Shown here: in pieces, positions 52,098-63,600 of the stretch
How the letters are laid out: each line of letters opens with the position of its first letter
Position numbering within the stretch: position 1 is the stretch's first letter
Notes under the pieces: model-generated
What the model was told of the DNA's origin: nothing
What the model saw: only the letters and a program-made list of their open reading frames with translations
Databases searched by the model: none
Position numbers and translations under genes: made by a program
Assembly: GCF_014145675.1 (NCBI RefSeq)
Contig: NZ_JACGZW010000002.1
Span: 806,001-870,000 of the forward strand
Origin: Amycolatopsis dendrobii
Lineage (GTDB): Bacteria > Actinomycetota > Actinomycetes > Mycobacteriales > Pseudonocardiaceae
Length of the DNA: 64,000 nt
Direction of reading: 5' to 3'

Positions 52098-52883
52098 ATG
52101 AGTTTGCCCGCGACTGGAATCGAAGTCCGTATCGGTATCTGGGTCGACACTGCGGACCTCGCCGAGACGGTCGAGCGGTGCCGGTCGCTGGCCGGCGAGT
52201 TCGGTGCGGTCGCGGCGGAGATCGTCCGATGCGATCCGGAGAGTCCGCGCAGGGGGTTTGTCGCCACCCTCCACTGTGCCGCTCCGTGGGAAGCGGGGGA
52301 GACTGCTGCGCAAGCCATGCGCAGGGCGGTTGGGCCGGTGGCTGTCAAGCATGGGCTCAACGACGAATACCTGGACTTCTTCGGCGATCCGGAGAAGAGC
52401 GGTTATGCAGACCTTTGGTTCGACGAGCAAGAGTTCGACGGATATGTGTTGTATCTCGTGCTCGCGGCCCACGGCGGCCTGCGATGGGAGGAATTGGAGC
52501 CCGGAGTCCGGGAAGATTTCACGTTGACCGAAGACTCCGACCTCACGGTCAGAGTGAGTCACCGGTTTCCCGGGGCAGATGTCGCGGCGGCGTTGGGGAA
52601 GGCTCTCCCGATCGTGGAATCGATCGGGGCTTCCGGTCTCCAATTCCTGGCCTCGGACGGTTCCTGCGAGGTCGTGATGTTCGCGGCCCGGCCCGTCGTT
52701 GAGGGAGAGAACCTGGAAACCAGCCTGCGCCGCATCGGGGCGACGGTGGCGGCACAGCTGGATCTGGATCCGGGTGCGTTGGTTCTGCGCGGCGCCGGCG
52801 AGGATCTCGTCGGCGCGCTTGAGCCTGGCGACGACAGCCGGCCGGTCGCGGTGCTGCGCAGGAGAGCGGCCGAGGAGGATTGA
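52098..52883 (+). CDS. Conserved-looking protein of unknown function
   Basis: About 261 residues, no signal peptide or membrane helix. The N-terminal half contains VEVRIGIWVDTADLAETVER-type beta strands, AVKHGLNDEYLDFFGDPEKS and YADLWFDEQEFDGYVLYLVL; the C-terminal half repeats a beta-alpha pattern (DGSCEVVMFAARPV, LVLRGAGEDLVGAL). I recognise no family. It lies 53 bp after the SARP gene on the same strand. A stem-loop follows the stop. Confidence 0.65.
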   Translation: MSLPATGIEVRIGIWVDTADLAETVERCRSLAGEFGAVAAEIVRCDPESPRRGFVATLHCAAPWEAGETAAQAMRRAVGPVAVKHGLNDEYLDFFGDPEKSGYADLWFDEQEFDGYVLYLVLAAHGGLRWEELEPGVREDFTLTEDSDLTVRVSHRFPGADVAAALGKALPIVESIGASGLQFLASDGSCEVVMFAARPVVEGENLETSLRRIGATVAAQLDLDPGALVLRGAGEDLVGALEPGDDSRPVAVLRRRAAEED

Positions 52884-52888
52884 TCGTT

Positions 52889-52929
52889 CCCGGGTGGCTT
52901 CTGGCCCGCCAGGCCGGGAGCCGCCCGGG
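52889..52929 (+). terminator. Stem-loop terminator after the SARP unit
   Basis: CCCGGGTGGCT (52889-52899) pairs with AGCCGCCCGGG (52919-52929), ten of eleven pairs Watson-Crick plus one wobble, six bases past the stop codon. Confidence 0.65.
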
Positions 52930-53469
52930 TCGGCGGATCCGCCACAAGTGTTCCGCAGTTCCGTTGTCGGTGAACTGCACCGCCTGTGCACTGTCTGCTG
53001 TGGACATTTGGTCGACGCCCAGTACCTTCGCGCGGTCAGTCAACCGGGCGGTGTCGAAGTCGAGTAGTGCTCGCAGGGACTGTCAAGATGGAGTCGCAGT
53101 TGTCCGGCGAGCGAACGGTGCCGGGCGGGAGTTCGAGGAACGTGGTGGGAGAAAGCGGGGCGGCGTTGGGGTGTAGCAGCCTCCGCCCGGGCCCGACCGC
53201 GCCAGTGGCTTCAGCGGTCCCGGCGACGAAGCGCCAGCATGGAGACCAGCCTCCACTCGGGCGTTGCAACGCTGTAGAACACCGGTGGTGCGCGGCGGGC
53301 TTCTTGCCGGTGCCCGGCCGGTGTGTTTAACTACCGCCAGTGCCTGAGAGCGGGCGTGTTCAACCCCTGCGGAACCGGCACTTGAACAGCGTGCGCCAGC
53401 CAAGGACGGCGGTGTGACACGCGCTCGCCGCGAAGACTCGCGCGTGGCATACCTTCGCCCTCGGGCCGG
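52930..53469. other. Gene-free 540-bp interval
   Basis: I see no supportable gene. Open frames lack coding pattern. A GCGTTGCAACGC palindrome lies at 53261-53272. This may be the border zone between the regulator unit and the PKS genes. Confidence 0.5.
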
Positions 53470-54222
53470 TCAGGCGCCTCGCCGCCAGAACACGCTGTAG
53501 TCGTCGATCGCTTCCAGCGGGTCTTCGATGCCCTCGGTCTCCCGGAACTCCTCGACCGCCTTGCGGCAGGCCGGGATCACGTAGTCGTCGATGATCACGA
53601 ACCCGCCGGGGGACAGCTTCGGATACAGGTTGACCAGTGCGTCCATCGTCGACGAGTAGAGGTCGCCGTCGAGGCGCATGACGGCGAGCTTCTCGACCGG
53701 CGCGGTCGGCAGGGTGTCTTCGAACCAGCCGGGAAGGAACTGGACCTGGTCGTCGAGCAGGTCGTAGCGCGCGAAGTTGTCCCGCACGGTTTCCATCGAG
53801 ACGCCGAGCACCTCGTTGGACTGGTGCAGGGCCATCTCCTGGTCCATCGGATGCCCGTCCGGGCCGGTGTCGGGAATGCCCTCGAAGGAATCCGCCAGCC
53901 AGACCCGGCGGTCGGAAACGCCGTGCGCCTTCAGGATTCCGCGCGCGAAGATGCAAACCCCGCCGCGCCAGACGCCCGTTTCGATGAAGTCCCCCGCGAC
54001 CCCGTCCGCGAGCGCCTGTTCCAGACAGTGCCGGACGTTGCGGATCCGCTTGAGCCCCACCATGGTGTGCGCGGTGCTGGGCCAGTCGAGCCCGTTCTCC
54101 CGGTGCTCGCGGGTGAAGGACGTCTCGGGAACCCAGGCGTTCGGCGTGGGGGCGTCGCCGTAGATCATGTTGGTGACCACCTTCTCCAGGAGGTCGAGGT
54201 ACAGCTGGCCGCTGGCTTCCAT
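53470..54222 (-). CDS. TylF/MycF-type O-methyltransferase
   Basis: 250 residues. Motif pattern of macrocin-type sugar O-methyltransferases: YLDLLEKVVTNMIYGDAP, GVAGDFIETGVWRGGVCIFARG (SAM site), VWLADSFEGIP, and the metal-binding acid cluster VMRLDGDLYSSTMD plus FVIIDDYVIPACRKAVEEFR. The family methylates deoxysugar hydroxyls on macrolides and similar glycosides with Mg2+ and SAM. It is divergent from the PKS gene (390-bp gap), so it most likely tailors the polyketide made here, predicting a glycosylated product. ATG 54222 has AAAGGA upstream. Confidence 0.9.
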   Translation of the reverse strand: MEASGQLYLDLLEKVVTNMIYGDAPTPNAWVPETSFTREHRENGLDWPSTAHTMVGLKRIRNVRHCLEQALADGVAGDFIETGVWRGGVCIFARGILKAHGVSDRRVWLADSFEGIPDTGPDGHPMDQEMALHQSNEVLGVSMETVRDNFARYDLLDDQVQFLPGWFEDTLPTAPVEKLAVMRLDGDLYSSTMDALVNLYPKLSPGGFVIIDDYVIPACRKAVEEFRETEGIEDPLEAIDDYSVFWRRGA

Positions 54223-54612
54223 TTTCGGTCCTTTCTCGGGGCCGTCGCCGGTGTTCTCCACGATTGCGACTGGGCGTCGTGGTCGCAAGGCGACGATTGT
54301 GCGGACGAGCGGAAGGGCGGATCGGCCTCCTTTACGGGCGACAGGGCGGCACGTAAGCTGCGGAAGATCACGCAAGCCGGGCGAGACTGACGGAAATCGG
54401 CATCACCTGCACTGGGGCTGGCGAACTTGACGACGAAATATTAAAATAACCGGTTTTGATTTCGCGGGCCGCATCGAGCATTCGTTCGCAGTGTCGCGGC
54501 CAGGCCCGATGCTGCCGAGATCCGGCGACGACTGCGCGCGCGGAACGCCGCGGTTCGTCGCTGCTGCTGTGATGTGCCAACGACGTGCGGATTGTGGGGG
54601 TCGAGTACTGCC
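54223..54612. promoter_or_regulatory. Divergent promoter region for methyltransferase and PKS
   Basis: No gene is seen. ACGATTG occurs twice in direct order (54260-54266 and 54293-54299; 33 bp, three helical turns), and an AT-rich patch at 54432-54466 holds AACCGGTT and TAAAAT. Such direct repeats would suit SARP binding, but this is only a suggestion. Confidence 0.35.
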
Positions 54613-57600
54613 GTGACAGATCTGTTTCGCGCGGGAAACTCCATGCCGGATCTGACCGGCGAGGAGATCGCGGTCGTCGGTATCGCGTGCAGGCTGCCGG
54701 GGGCCGCCGGGCCGGCCGCGCTGTGGCGATTGCTCGAAAATGGCTCGGACGCTATCGTCGAAGTCCCGGCCGACCGATGGGATGTCCGCGATTTTCCCGA
54801 AAAGGGAAACGCGGAATATCGCCGAGGTGGTTTCCTGGACGCGATCGACCGATTCGATCCCGCCTTTTTCGGCATCTCGCCGGGCGAGGCCGTGGCAATG
54901 GATCCGCAGCAGCGGCTGATGCTCGAACTGGCTTGGGAAGCGCTCGAAGAAGCGGGTTTCGCCGCCGATCGCCTGCGCGGAAGCCGCACCGGGGTCTTCG
55001 TGGGCGCGAGTTCCGGGGATTACGAACGGTTGCTGCTGCGCGGCGGGCTCACGCACCACACTGCCACCGGAACCGGCCGCGGCATCATTTCCAACCGCGT
55101 CTCGTACGTGCTCGGCCTGCACGGCCCCAGCCTCACCGTCGATTCGGCACAGGCGTCCTCGCTGACGGCGGTGCACCTCGCGTGCGAGAGCCTGCGCCGG
55201 GGAGAGGCTTCGCTGGCGATCGCCGGCGGAGTGCACCTCGCCGTGACCCCGGAAAACACTGCCGCACTGGCGAAACTCGGCGCGTTGTCGCCCTCTGGCC
55301 GGTGTTTTGTGTTCGACGCCAGGGCGGACGGGACGGTGCTCGGCGAGGGCGGCGGGGCGGTCGTGCTCAAGCCGCTTTCCCGCGCGATCGAGGACGGCGA
55401 CCTCGTGCACTGCGTGATCCGCGGCAGCGCGGTGAACCACGACGGCGGGGGCAACGGGCTGACCGATCCGAATCCCGTCGCACAGGAAGAAAACCTGCGC
55501 TCGGCGTACTGGAGCGCGGGCGTGGCTCCCTCGGCCGTGCAGTACGTGGAACTGCACGGCACCGGCACCAAGGCGGGCGATCCCGTCGAGGCCGCCGCGC
55601 TGGGCGCGGTGCTGGGCACCGGCCGTGACGCCGACTTTCCGCTGCGCGTCGGCTCGATCAAGACCAACATCGGTCATCTCGGCGCGGCCGCGGGGATCGC
55701 CGGGCTGCTCAAGGCAGTGCTCGCGATCAAGCACCGGAGGATTCCGCCAAGCCTCAACTACGAGACCCGGAATCCGGCGATTCCCTTGCCGGAATGGGGT
55801 TTGCGGGTACAGAACGAACTGGCTGACTGGCCGAGGGCGGACCAGCCGCTGGTCGCGGGAGTGAGCGCGTTCGGCATGGGCGGCGCCAACTGTCACGTCG
55901 TGCTAGCCGAGCCGCCGACGCCGGAAGCACTCGAGACGGAGACCGCGAAGGTACCGGTGCCGTGGGTGGTTTCCGGCCGGTCTGAGGCGGCGTTGCGCGC
56001 GCAGGCGGCGGTCTTGGCTGAGCACGTCCGCGAGCATCCGGAACTGGCGACGGCGGACGTGGCGTACTCGCTGGCCGCGAAATCGGCGTTCGAGCAGCGC
56101 GCCGTCGTGGTCGGGGACGATCGTGCGGACTTGGTTGCTGGGCTGAACGCGGTGGCCACCGGCGGCGCGCACCCGGACGTGGTGCGCGGTGCCGCGGACG
56201 CCAGCGGGCGGACTGTGCTGGTGTTCTCCGGCGCGGGCGGGCAGTGGAAGGGCATGGGCGCCGGCCTGTGGGAATCGTCGCCGGTGTTCGCGGAATCGGT
56301 CGCGGCGTGCGCGGAAGCGTTCGAGCCCTACCTCGACTGGTCGTTGATCGACGTCGTGCGGGGCCGTCGAGGAGCGCCGCCGTTGTCGCGGGTCGACGTA
56401 GTGCAGCCTGCGCTGTTCACGGTGATGGTGTCGCTGGCGGCGGTGTGGCGCTCGCTGGGCGTCGTGCCGTCCGCGGTGATCGGCCATTCGCAAGGCGAGA
56501 TCGCCGCGGCGCACGTCGCCGGGGCGTTGGCGCTCGAGGACGCGGCGCGGCTGATCGCCTCGCGCAGCCAGCTCATCGCGGCGAAGCTGTCCGGGCACGG
56601 CGCGATGTTGTCGGTGTCCGCGCCGGTGGCCGACGTCGAGCGGCTGCTGGCGGAAGCGGGCGACGGAGTGGCCGTCGCCGCGGTGAACGGGCCCCGCACG
56701 GTCACGGTCGCGGGCAGTCCGGAGGCGATCGACCGGTTGGCCGAGACCCTGGCGGAGACCGGGGTGCGGGCGGCCCGCATCCAGGCGGACTTCGCCTCGC
56801 ATTCGCCGCAGATCGAGTCGGTTCGCGCCGAGTTGCGAGACGCGGTCGCCGAAATCGCGCCGCGGAGCACGCCGATCCGGTTCTGCTCGACGGTGACCGG
56901 CGGGTTCCTGGACACCGCCGAATTGGACGCGGACTACTGGTTCCGGAACCTCCGCCAGACCGTGCGTTTCGACGAGGCCGTGCGCACCTTGCTGGACGAG
57001 GGTTTCGACGTCTTCGTCGAACCCGGGCCGCACCCCATGCTCTCGGTCCCGGTCCAGGAGATCGCCGACGACCATGGCGCGCAGGTCGCCGCCGTGCACA
57101 CCCTCCGCCTCGGCGAAGGCGACCACCAGCGGCTGCTGTCCTCGGCCGCGGAGGCGCACGTTCGCGGCGTCCGGATCGACTGGGCCGCCGCCCTGCCCGC
57201 GGCCCGCCGGGTCGACCTGCCCACGTATGCCTTCCAGCGGGCGCGGTACTGGCCGGAACCAGCGGCGCTCGAACCGGGCGGGCGTCCGCTCGACGAGGAG
57301 TTCTGGGCCGCGGTGGACCGCGGCGAGCTGGCCTCCGTGCTGGACGTGGACGGCGCGACGACGCTGGACGCCGCGTTGCCCGCGCTGGCGGCCTGGCACC
57401 GCCGCGAGACCCATCTGTCCACAGTGGACTTCTGGCGGTATCGCGTCGGCTGGCGGCCGATCACCGGCCGGGCGGCGGAGGCTTTGGCTGGGCAATGGCT
57501 GGTGCTCGTGCCGCGAGGCTCGGCTGACGATCCGCGTGTCGAAGGGTGCGTTCGCGCGCTGACCGAGCGCGGCGCGCAAACCCAGGTGGCCGAGGTCAGC

Positions 57601-60600
57601 GAGCACGACACCGAGACGCTGCCCGAAGTGCTCGAATCCGCACCGTTCGCCGGGGTGTTGTCCCTGTGGGCCTTGGACGAGCGGCCGCATCCCCGGCAGC
57701 CGGCGCTCAGCGTGGGGCTGGCCGGGACGCTCGCGTTGATCCGGGCCGAGGCCGCGCTCGCCGCTCCCGCGCGGATCTGGGCGGCGACGGCGGACGCGGT
57801 GTCCGGTGCCAGCCCGGCGCAGGCCATGGTGTGGGGGCTCGGCCGGATCGCCGCACTTGAACACCCCGGTCGCTGGGGCGGGCTGATCGACCTGCCCGGC
57901 ACCTTCGACGACCGGGCCCGCGCCCGGCTGGCCGAAGCGCTGGGTGGCATCGAGGGCGAGGACCAGCTCGCACTGAGTGCGTCCGGATTGCTCGGCCGCC
58001 GCCTCGAACCCGCTCCGCTCGGCGAGGACAGCCGCGAGTCCTGGACGCCGCGCGGCACGGTCCTGGTCACCGGGGCGTCCGGGGAACTCGGACCGTCGAT
58101 CGCCAGGTGGCTGGTCCGGCAGGGGGCCGAGCATCTGGTGCTGGTCAGCCGACGTGGCGAGGCGGCGGAGGGCATGGCCGCGCTACGCGAAGAGCTGGCT
58201 GCGCGGGTCACGATCGCCGCGTGCGACGTCAACGACCGCGACGCACTGCGAACGCTGTTGTCCGGCCTGGCCGCCGACGGCGACCAGGTACGGGCTGTGG
58301 TTCACGCGGCGGCGGTGCTGCGGCCGACCACATTGGCCGAGACCAGCCCCGAGGAATTCGCCGAGAGCGTCGCGGCGAAGGCACTGGGCGCCGCCAACCT
58401 GGACGCCCTGCTCGGTGACCAGGAACTGGACGCGTTCGTGATGTTCTCGTCGGTCGCCGGGGTGTGGGGCGGTGCGGGCTTCGGCGCGTATGCCGCCGCG
58501 AACAGCTACCTCGACGCACTGGCCCGGCAGCGTCGCGAGGCCGGGCGCACCGCGACGTCCGTCGCGTGGGGAATGCTGGAGTCGCCGAACCCGCGCGAGC
58601 GCGAATCGGCACGCCGCCTCGGGCTGTCGTTCATGGACCTGGACACCGCGTTCGCCGGAATGGCGCAAGCGGTCGGCCGCGGCGAGACCACGATCGCGAT
58701 CGCCGACGTCGACTGGGCGCGGTTCGTTCCGGCCTTCGTTTCCAGCCGTCCCAGCAGCTTGTTCGACCGGGTGCCGTCCGCCGCTCGGGTCCTGCGAGAC
58801 AGGACGGATGCCGCCGAATCCGTCGTGACCGGTACCGAATTCGTCCGCGAGCTGACCGCGGCGGCACCGGCCGCGCAGGAAGAAGCGCTGCTGGAACTCG
58901 TGCGCTCCCGTGCCGCGGCGGTGCTCGGACGCGAGAACGCCGAGGCGATCAAGCCGGATCTGACCTTCCGCGAACTGGGCTTCGACTCGCTCACCGCGGT
59001 CGAACTGCGCAACCAGCTGGTCACCGCACTCGGGCGGCGGCTGCCCACGACCTTGCAGTACGACCATCCGACCCCGGCCGCGGTCAGCGTGTTCCTCCGC
59101 GCGGAGCTGTTCGGAACCGAAGCCGGGCCTGCCGGAGCGGCCGCGGTGCGCGCGGAGCCGGACGAACCGATCGCGATCGTGTCGATGGCCTGCCGTTTTC
59201 CGTCGGGCATCGACACTCCGGAAGCCTTCTGGGACCTGCTCGACGGAGGACGCGACGCCGTGTCCGCGTTCCCGGCCGACCGCGGCTGGCAGCTGTCGAA
59301 CACCGGATACACCCGCGAGGGCGGCTTCCTGTCCGGCGCGGGAGAGTTCGATCCGGCGTTCTTCGGGATTTCGCCGCGTGAGGCGTTGGCGATGGATCCG
59401 CAGCAGCGCCTGCTGCTGGAGACGTCGTGGGAGGTCTTCGAACGGGCAGGCATCGACCCGGAGTCGTTGCGGGGCAGTGCGACCGGCGTGTTCGCGGGTC
59501 TGATGTATCACGATTACGGAGCCCGCCTCGGTGCGGTTCCTGATGGTGTGGCGGCCTATTTGGGCAATGGCAGCGCCGGGAGCGTCGCGTCCGGCCGGGT
59601 GTCGTACGTGTTCGGGTTCGAGGGGCCCGCGGTCACCGTCGACACGGCGTGTTCGTCGTCGTTGGTGGCCCTGCATCTGGCGGCGCAGTCGCTGCGGTCC
59701 GGCGAATGCTCGCTGGCGCTGGCCGGCGGGGCGACCGTGTTGTCGAATCCCGCGGTTTTCGAGGAGTTCGCGCGCAACGGCGGGCTGGCGTCGGACGGGC
59801 GGTGCAAGTCGTTCTCGGCGGCCGCGGACGGGGCCGGGTTCTCCGAGGGCGTGGGGATCCTTTTGCTGGAACGGCTTTCCGACGCGCGACGCAACGGACA
59901 CGAGGTACTGGCCGTGCTGCGCGGCAGTGCGGTGAACCAGGACGGTGCGTCGAACGGGCTGACCGCGCCGAATGGTCCGTCGCAGCAGCGGGTGATCCGG
60001 GCGGCGCTGGCGAATGCCGGGCTGGAACCGTCTGATGTGGACGCTGTCGAAGCGCACGGGACGGGCACCCGGCTCGGTGATCCGATCGAGGCGCAGGCGA
60101 TCCTGGCGACTTACGGCCAGGACCGGGAGCAGCCGTTGTGGCTGGGCTCGGTCAAGTCGAACATCGGGCACACCCAAGCGGCGGCCGGTGTCGCCGGGGT
60201 GCTGAAGATGGTTTTGGCGATGCGGCACGGGATTTTGCCGCGGAGCCTGCATCTCGGCGCGCCGTCGTCGCATGTGGACTGGTCGGCCGGCGCGGTCGAG
60301 CTGTTGTCCGAAGCCAGGGAATGGCGTGCGGACCGGCCACGCCGGGCGGGGGTTTCGTCGTTCGGGATCAGCGGGACCAACGCACACGTGATCGTCGAGC
60401 AGGCACCGGACGCTGTGCCGCCGCGGGATCAGCCGGACCGCGAGCTGGCCGTCGTACCGTGGGTGCTCTCGGCCAAGACCCCAGAAGCGTTGCGGGACCA
60501 GGCGAGCAGGCTCGCCTCCGCTGCCGGGCAGCCGGCGCTGGACGTGGCGTTCTCGCTGGCTGCCGGGCGGGCCGCGCTGGACCATCGCGCGGTCGTGACC

Positions 60601-63600
60601 GGCGAGAACACCGCGGAGCTGCTGGCCGGACTGGACTCGCTCGCCGGAGCCGGGAAGCCGGTCGAGGGCAAGACCGCGTTCGTGTTCGCCGGCCAGGGCT
60701 CGCAGCGGCCAGGAATGGGCCGCGAGCTGTACGAGCGGTTCCCCGTGTTCGCCGAAGCGTTCGACGCGGTGTGCGAGCGATTCGATCGGTCTTCGGCGCG
60801 GGCGCTGCGGGATGTGGTGTTCGCCGCCGACGGCTCGCCAGCCGCGGACTTGGTCCACCAGACGGAGTGGACCCAGATCGGGCTGTTCGCGGTCGAGGTC
60901 GCGCTGGCCCGGTTGCTGGAGTCGTGGGGGATCTCCCCGGATTTCGTGGGCGGGCATTCGGTGGGCGAGCTGGCGGCGGCGCATCTCGCCGGGGTCCTCG
61001 ACCTGGCCGACGCCGTCGCGCTGGTCGCGGCGCGCGGCCGGTTGATGCAGGCTCTCCCGGCGGGCGGGGCCATGGCGGCGATCCAGGCCGACGCGGCCGA
61101 AGTCGCGCCGATGCTGTCCGGTCCGGACGCACGGGCGAGCCTCGCGGCGGTCAACGCGCCCGGTTCGGTGGTGGTTTCCGGTGACGAGGACCGAGTGCTG
61201 GAGATCGCCGGGCACTGGGAAGCACGTGGACGGCAGGTCAAACGCCTGCGGGTGAGTCACGCGTTCCACTCGCATCGGATGGACGGGATGCTGGCGGAGT
61301 TCCGCCGGGTCGCCGAGGGCGTCGAGTACCGCGCACCGCGCGTTCCGGTCGTGTCCAATGTGTCCGGTGAGCTGATCGCTGAGTTTTCGGCCGAATACTG
61401 GGTGCGGCACGTGCGGGAGACCGTGCGGTTCGGCGACGGGGTCCGCACGCTGGCGGCGCGGGGTGTGGCGCGATTCGTCGAGATCGGCCCCGGCAGCGTG
61501 CTGACCGCGATGATCGGGGATTCCCTCGACTCCGACGCGGCGCTGATTCCGGTGTTGCGCAAGGACCGCGACGAGCCGACGGCGTTGACTGAGGCTGTCG
61601 GCCGGTTGTTCGTCTCCGGTTCCACAGTGGACTGGAACGCGTTCTTCGCGGGTACCGGCGCGCGCCGGGTTTCGCTGCCGACGTATGCCTTCCAGCGGCA
61701 GCGGTACTGGCTCATGCCGAACCTCGCCGGAGACGCTCGCGGCATGGGGCTGGCTCCGGCCGAGCATCCGCTGCTGAGCGCGGCGCTGCCGTTGCCGGAT
61801 TCGGACGGCGTCGTGCTGACCGGCAGGTTGTCGGCGGAGACCCAGCCGTGGCTGGCCGAGCACGTGGTGCGGGGCTCGGCGCGGTTCCCGGCGGCGGGGT
61901 TCGTGGAGCTGGCGGTGCGGGCGGCCGACCAGGCCGGATGCGCGGCGCTGGACGAGCTGACGGTGCGGACGCCGCTGGTGCTGCCGCCGCGTGGCGGGGT
62001 TCAGGTCCAGGTCAAGGTGGGCGAGCCCGCGGCGGGCGGCGTTCGGCCGGTGGCGGTGTATGCCCGCCCGGACGGCTCGGACCAGCCGTGGATCCAGCAC
62101 GTCGACGGCTTCGTTTCGCCGGGCGGGACCGCGCCGGAGTTCGAGCTGGCGGAGTGGCCGCCGCGCGGCGTGTCCGCCGTTCCGATCGAGGACTTCTCTC
62201 GCGGCAAGGCCGACTTGGGGTTGTCGTTCGGCCCGATGTTCCAGGGGCTGACCGCGGCGTGGCGGCAGGGCGACGTCGTATACGCCGAGGTCGCCTTGCC
62301 CGACGAGACCGACGCCGGCGCGTTCGCGCTGCATCCGGCGCTGCTGGACTCGGCGGTGCACCTCGGGGCCGAGGCCGATCGGTTGGCGGCTTCCTGGTCC
62401 GGCGTGACCGTGTACGCCTCGGGTGCGTCGAGCTTGCGGGTGAAGCTTTCTCCCGTCGGCCCGGACGAGGTCTCGGTCGAACTCGCTGATGCGGCGGGTG
62501 CGCCGGTGGCGGCTGTCGACTCGGTAAAGCTGCGGCCCGCGGAGCAGCTGGGACGTGCGGCCGGATTCGTGGAGTCGTTGTTCGGCTTGGAGTGGGCCGA
62601 GGTGCCGGTGGGCGCCGCGGCCGAGACTGGCGGCTGGGCGGTGCTGGGCGAGCTTGGCATCGAGGCCGACCGGTACCCGGATCTGGCCGCGCTGGTGGAC
62701 AGCGGGGCGACGCCGGACGTGGTGTTCGTGGAGTGCCGTCCGCCGGCTGAACTCTTGGCAGTGGCACAGACCTGGCTGGGGACGGCGCGGTTCGCGGATT
62801 CGCGGCTGGTCGTGGTGACGCGCGGGGCGGTGGCCGCGGAGCCGCACGAGAGCGTCCGGGATCTCGCGGCGGGCGCGTCGTGGGGGTTGGTGCGGTCGGC
62901 GCAGTCGGAGAGCCCGGGCCGGTTCGTGGTGCTCGACCTCGACGACAGCCCGGCCTCGCTGGAGCGGTTGCCCGAGGTGCTGAACCTCGGCGAACCGCAG
63001 CTCGCGGTGCGCGCCGGCGTGGTGCGAGTGCCGAGGCTGGCGCGCGTACTGGCCGAAGAGGGTTCGGCCGCGGAGCTGGCTTCTGAGGGAACAGTGCTGA
63101 TCACTGGCGGCACCGGTGCGCTGGGCGGTCTGGTGGCCCGGCATCTCGTGGCTGAGCACGGGGTCCGGCATCTGGTGCTGGTCAGTCGCCGCGGCGCGGA
63201 CGCACCGGGAGCCGCGGAGCTGACCGCCGAGCTGGCTGCGCTCGGCGCGGAAGCGACGGTGGCGGCTTGTGACGCCGCGGACCGTGCCGCGCTGGCGCGG
63301 GTGCTGGCCGCGATTCCGGCCGAGCATCCCTTGACCGGCGTCATCCACACCGCCGGCGCCTTGGACAACGGTCTCCTCGAGTCGTTGACCCCGGACCGGG
63401 TGGCGGCGGTGATGCGGCCGAAGGCCGACGCGGCGCTGAATCTGCACGAGCTCACTCGCGGGCACGACCTGCGCGCGTTCGTCCTGTTCTCCTCGATCGC
63501 GGGCCTGATCGGCGGGCCCGGGCAGGGCAACTACGCCGCCGCGAACGCGTTCCTGGACGCGCTCGCGCAGCAGCGCCGGGCGCAGGGTCTCCCGGCGGTG

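Noticed and set aside
53261..53272. GCGTTGCAACGC palindrome as an operator
   Set aside because: Only a 12-bp exact palindrome in a gene-free stretch with no promoter context; could be chance in GC-rich DNA.
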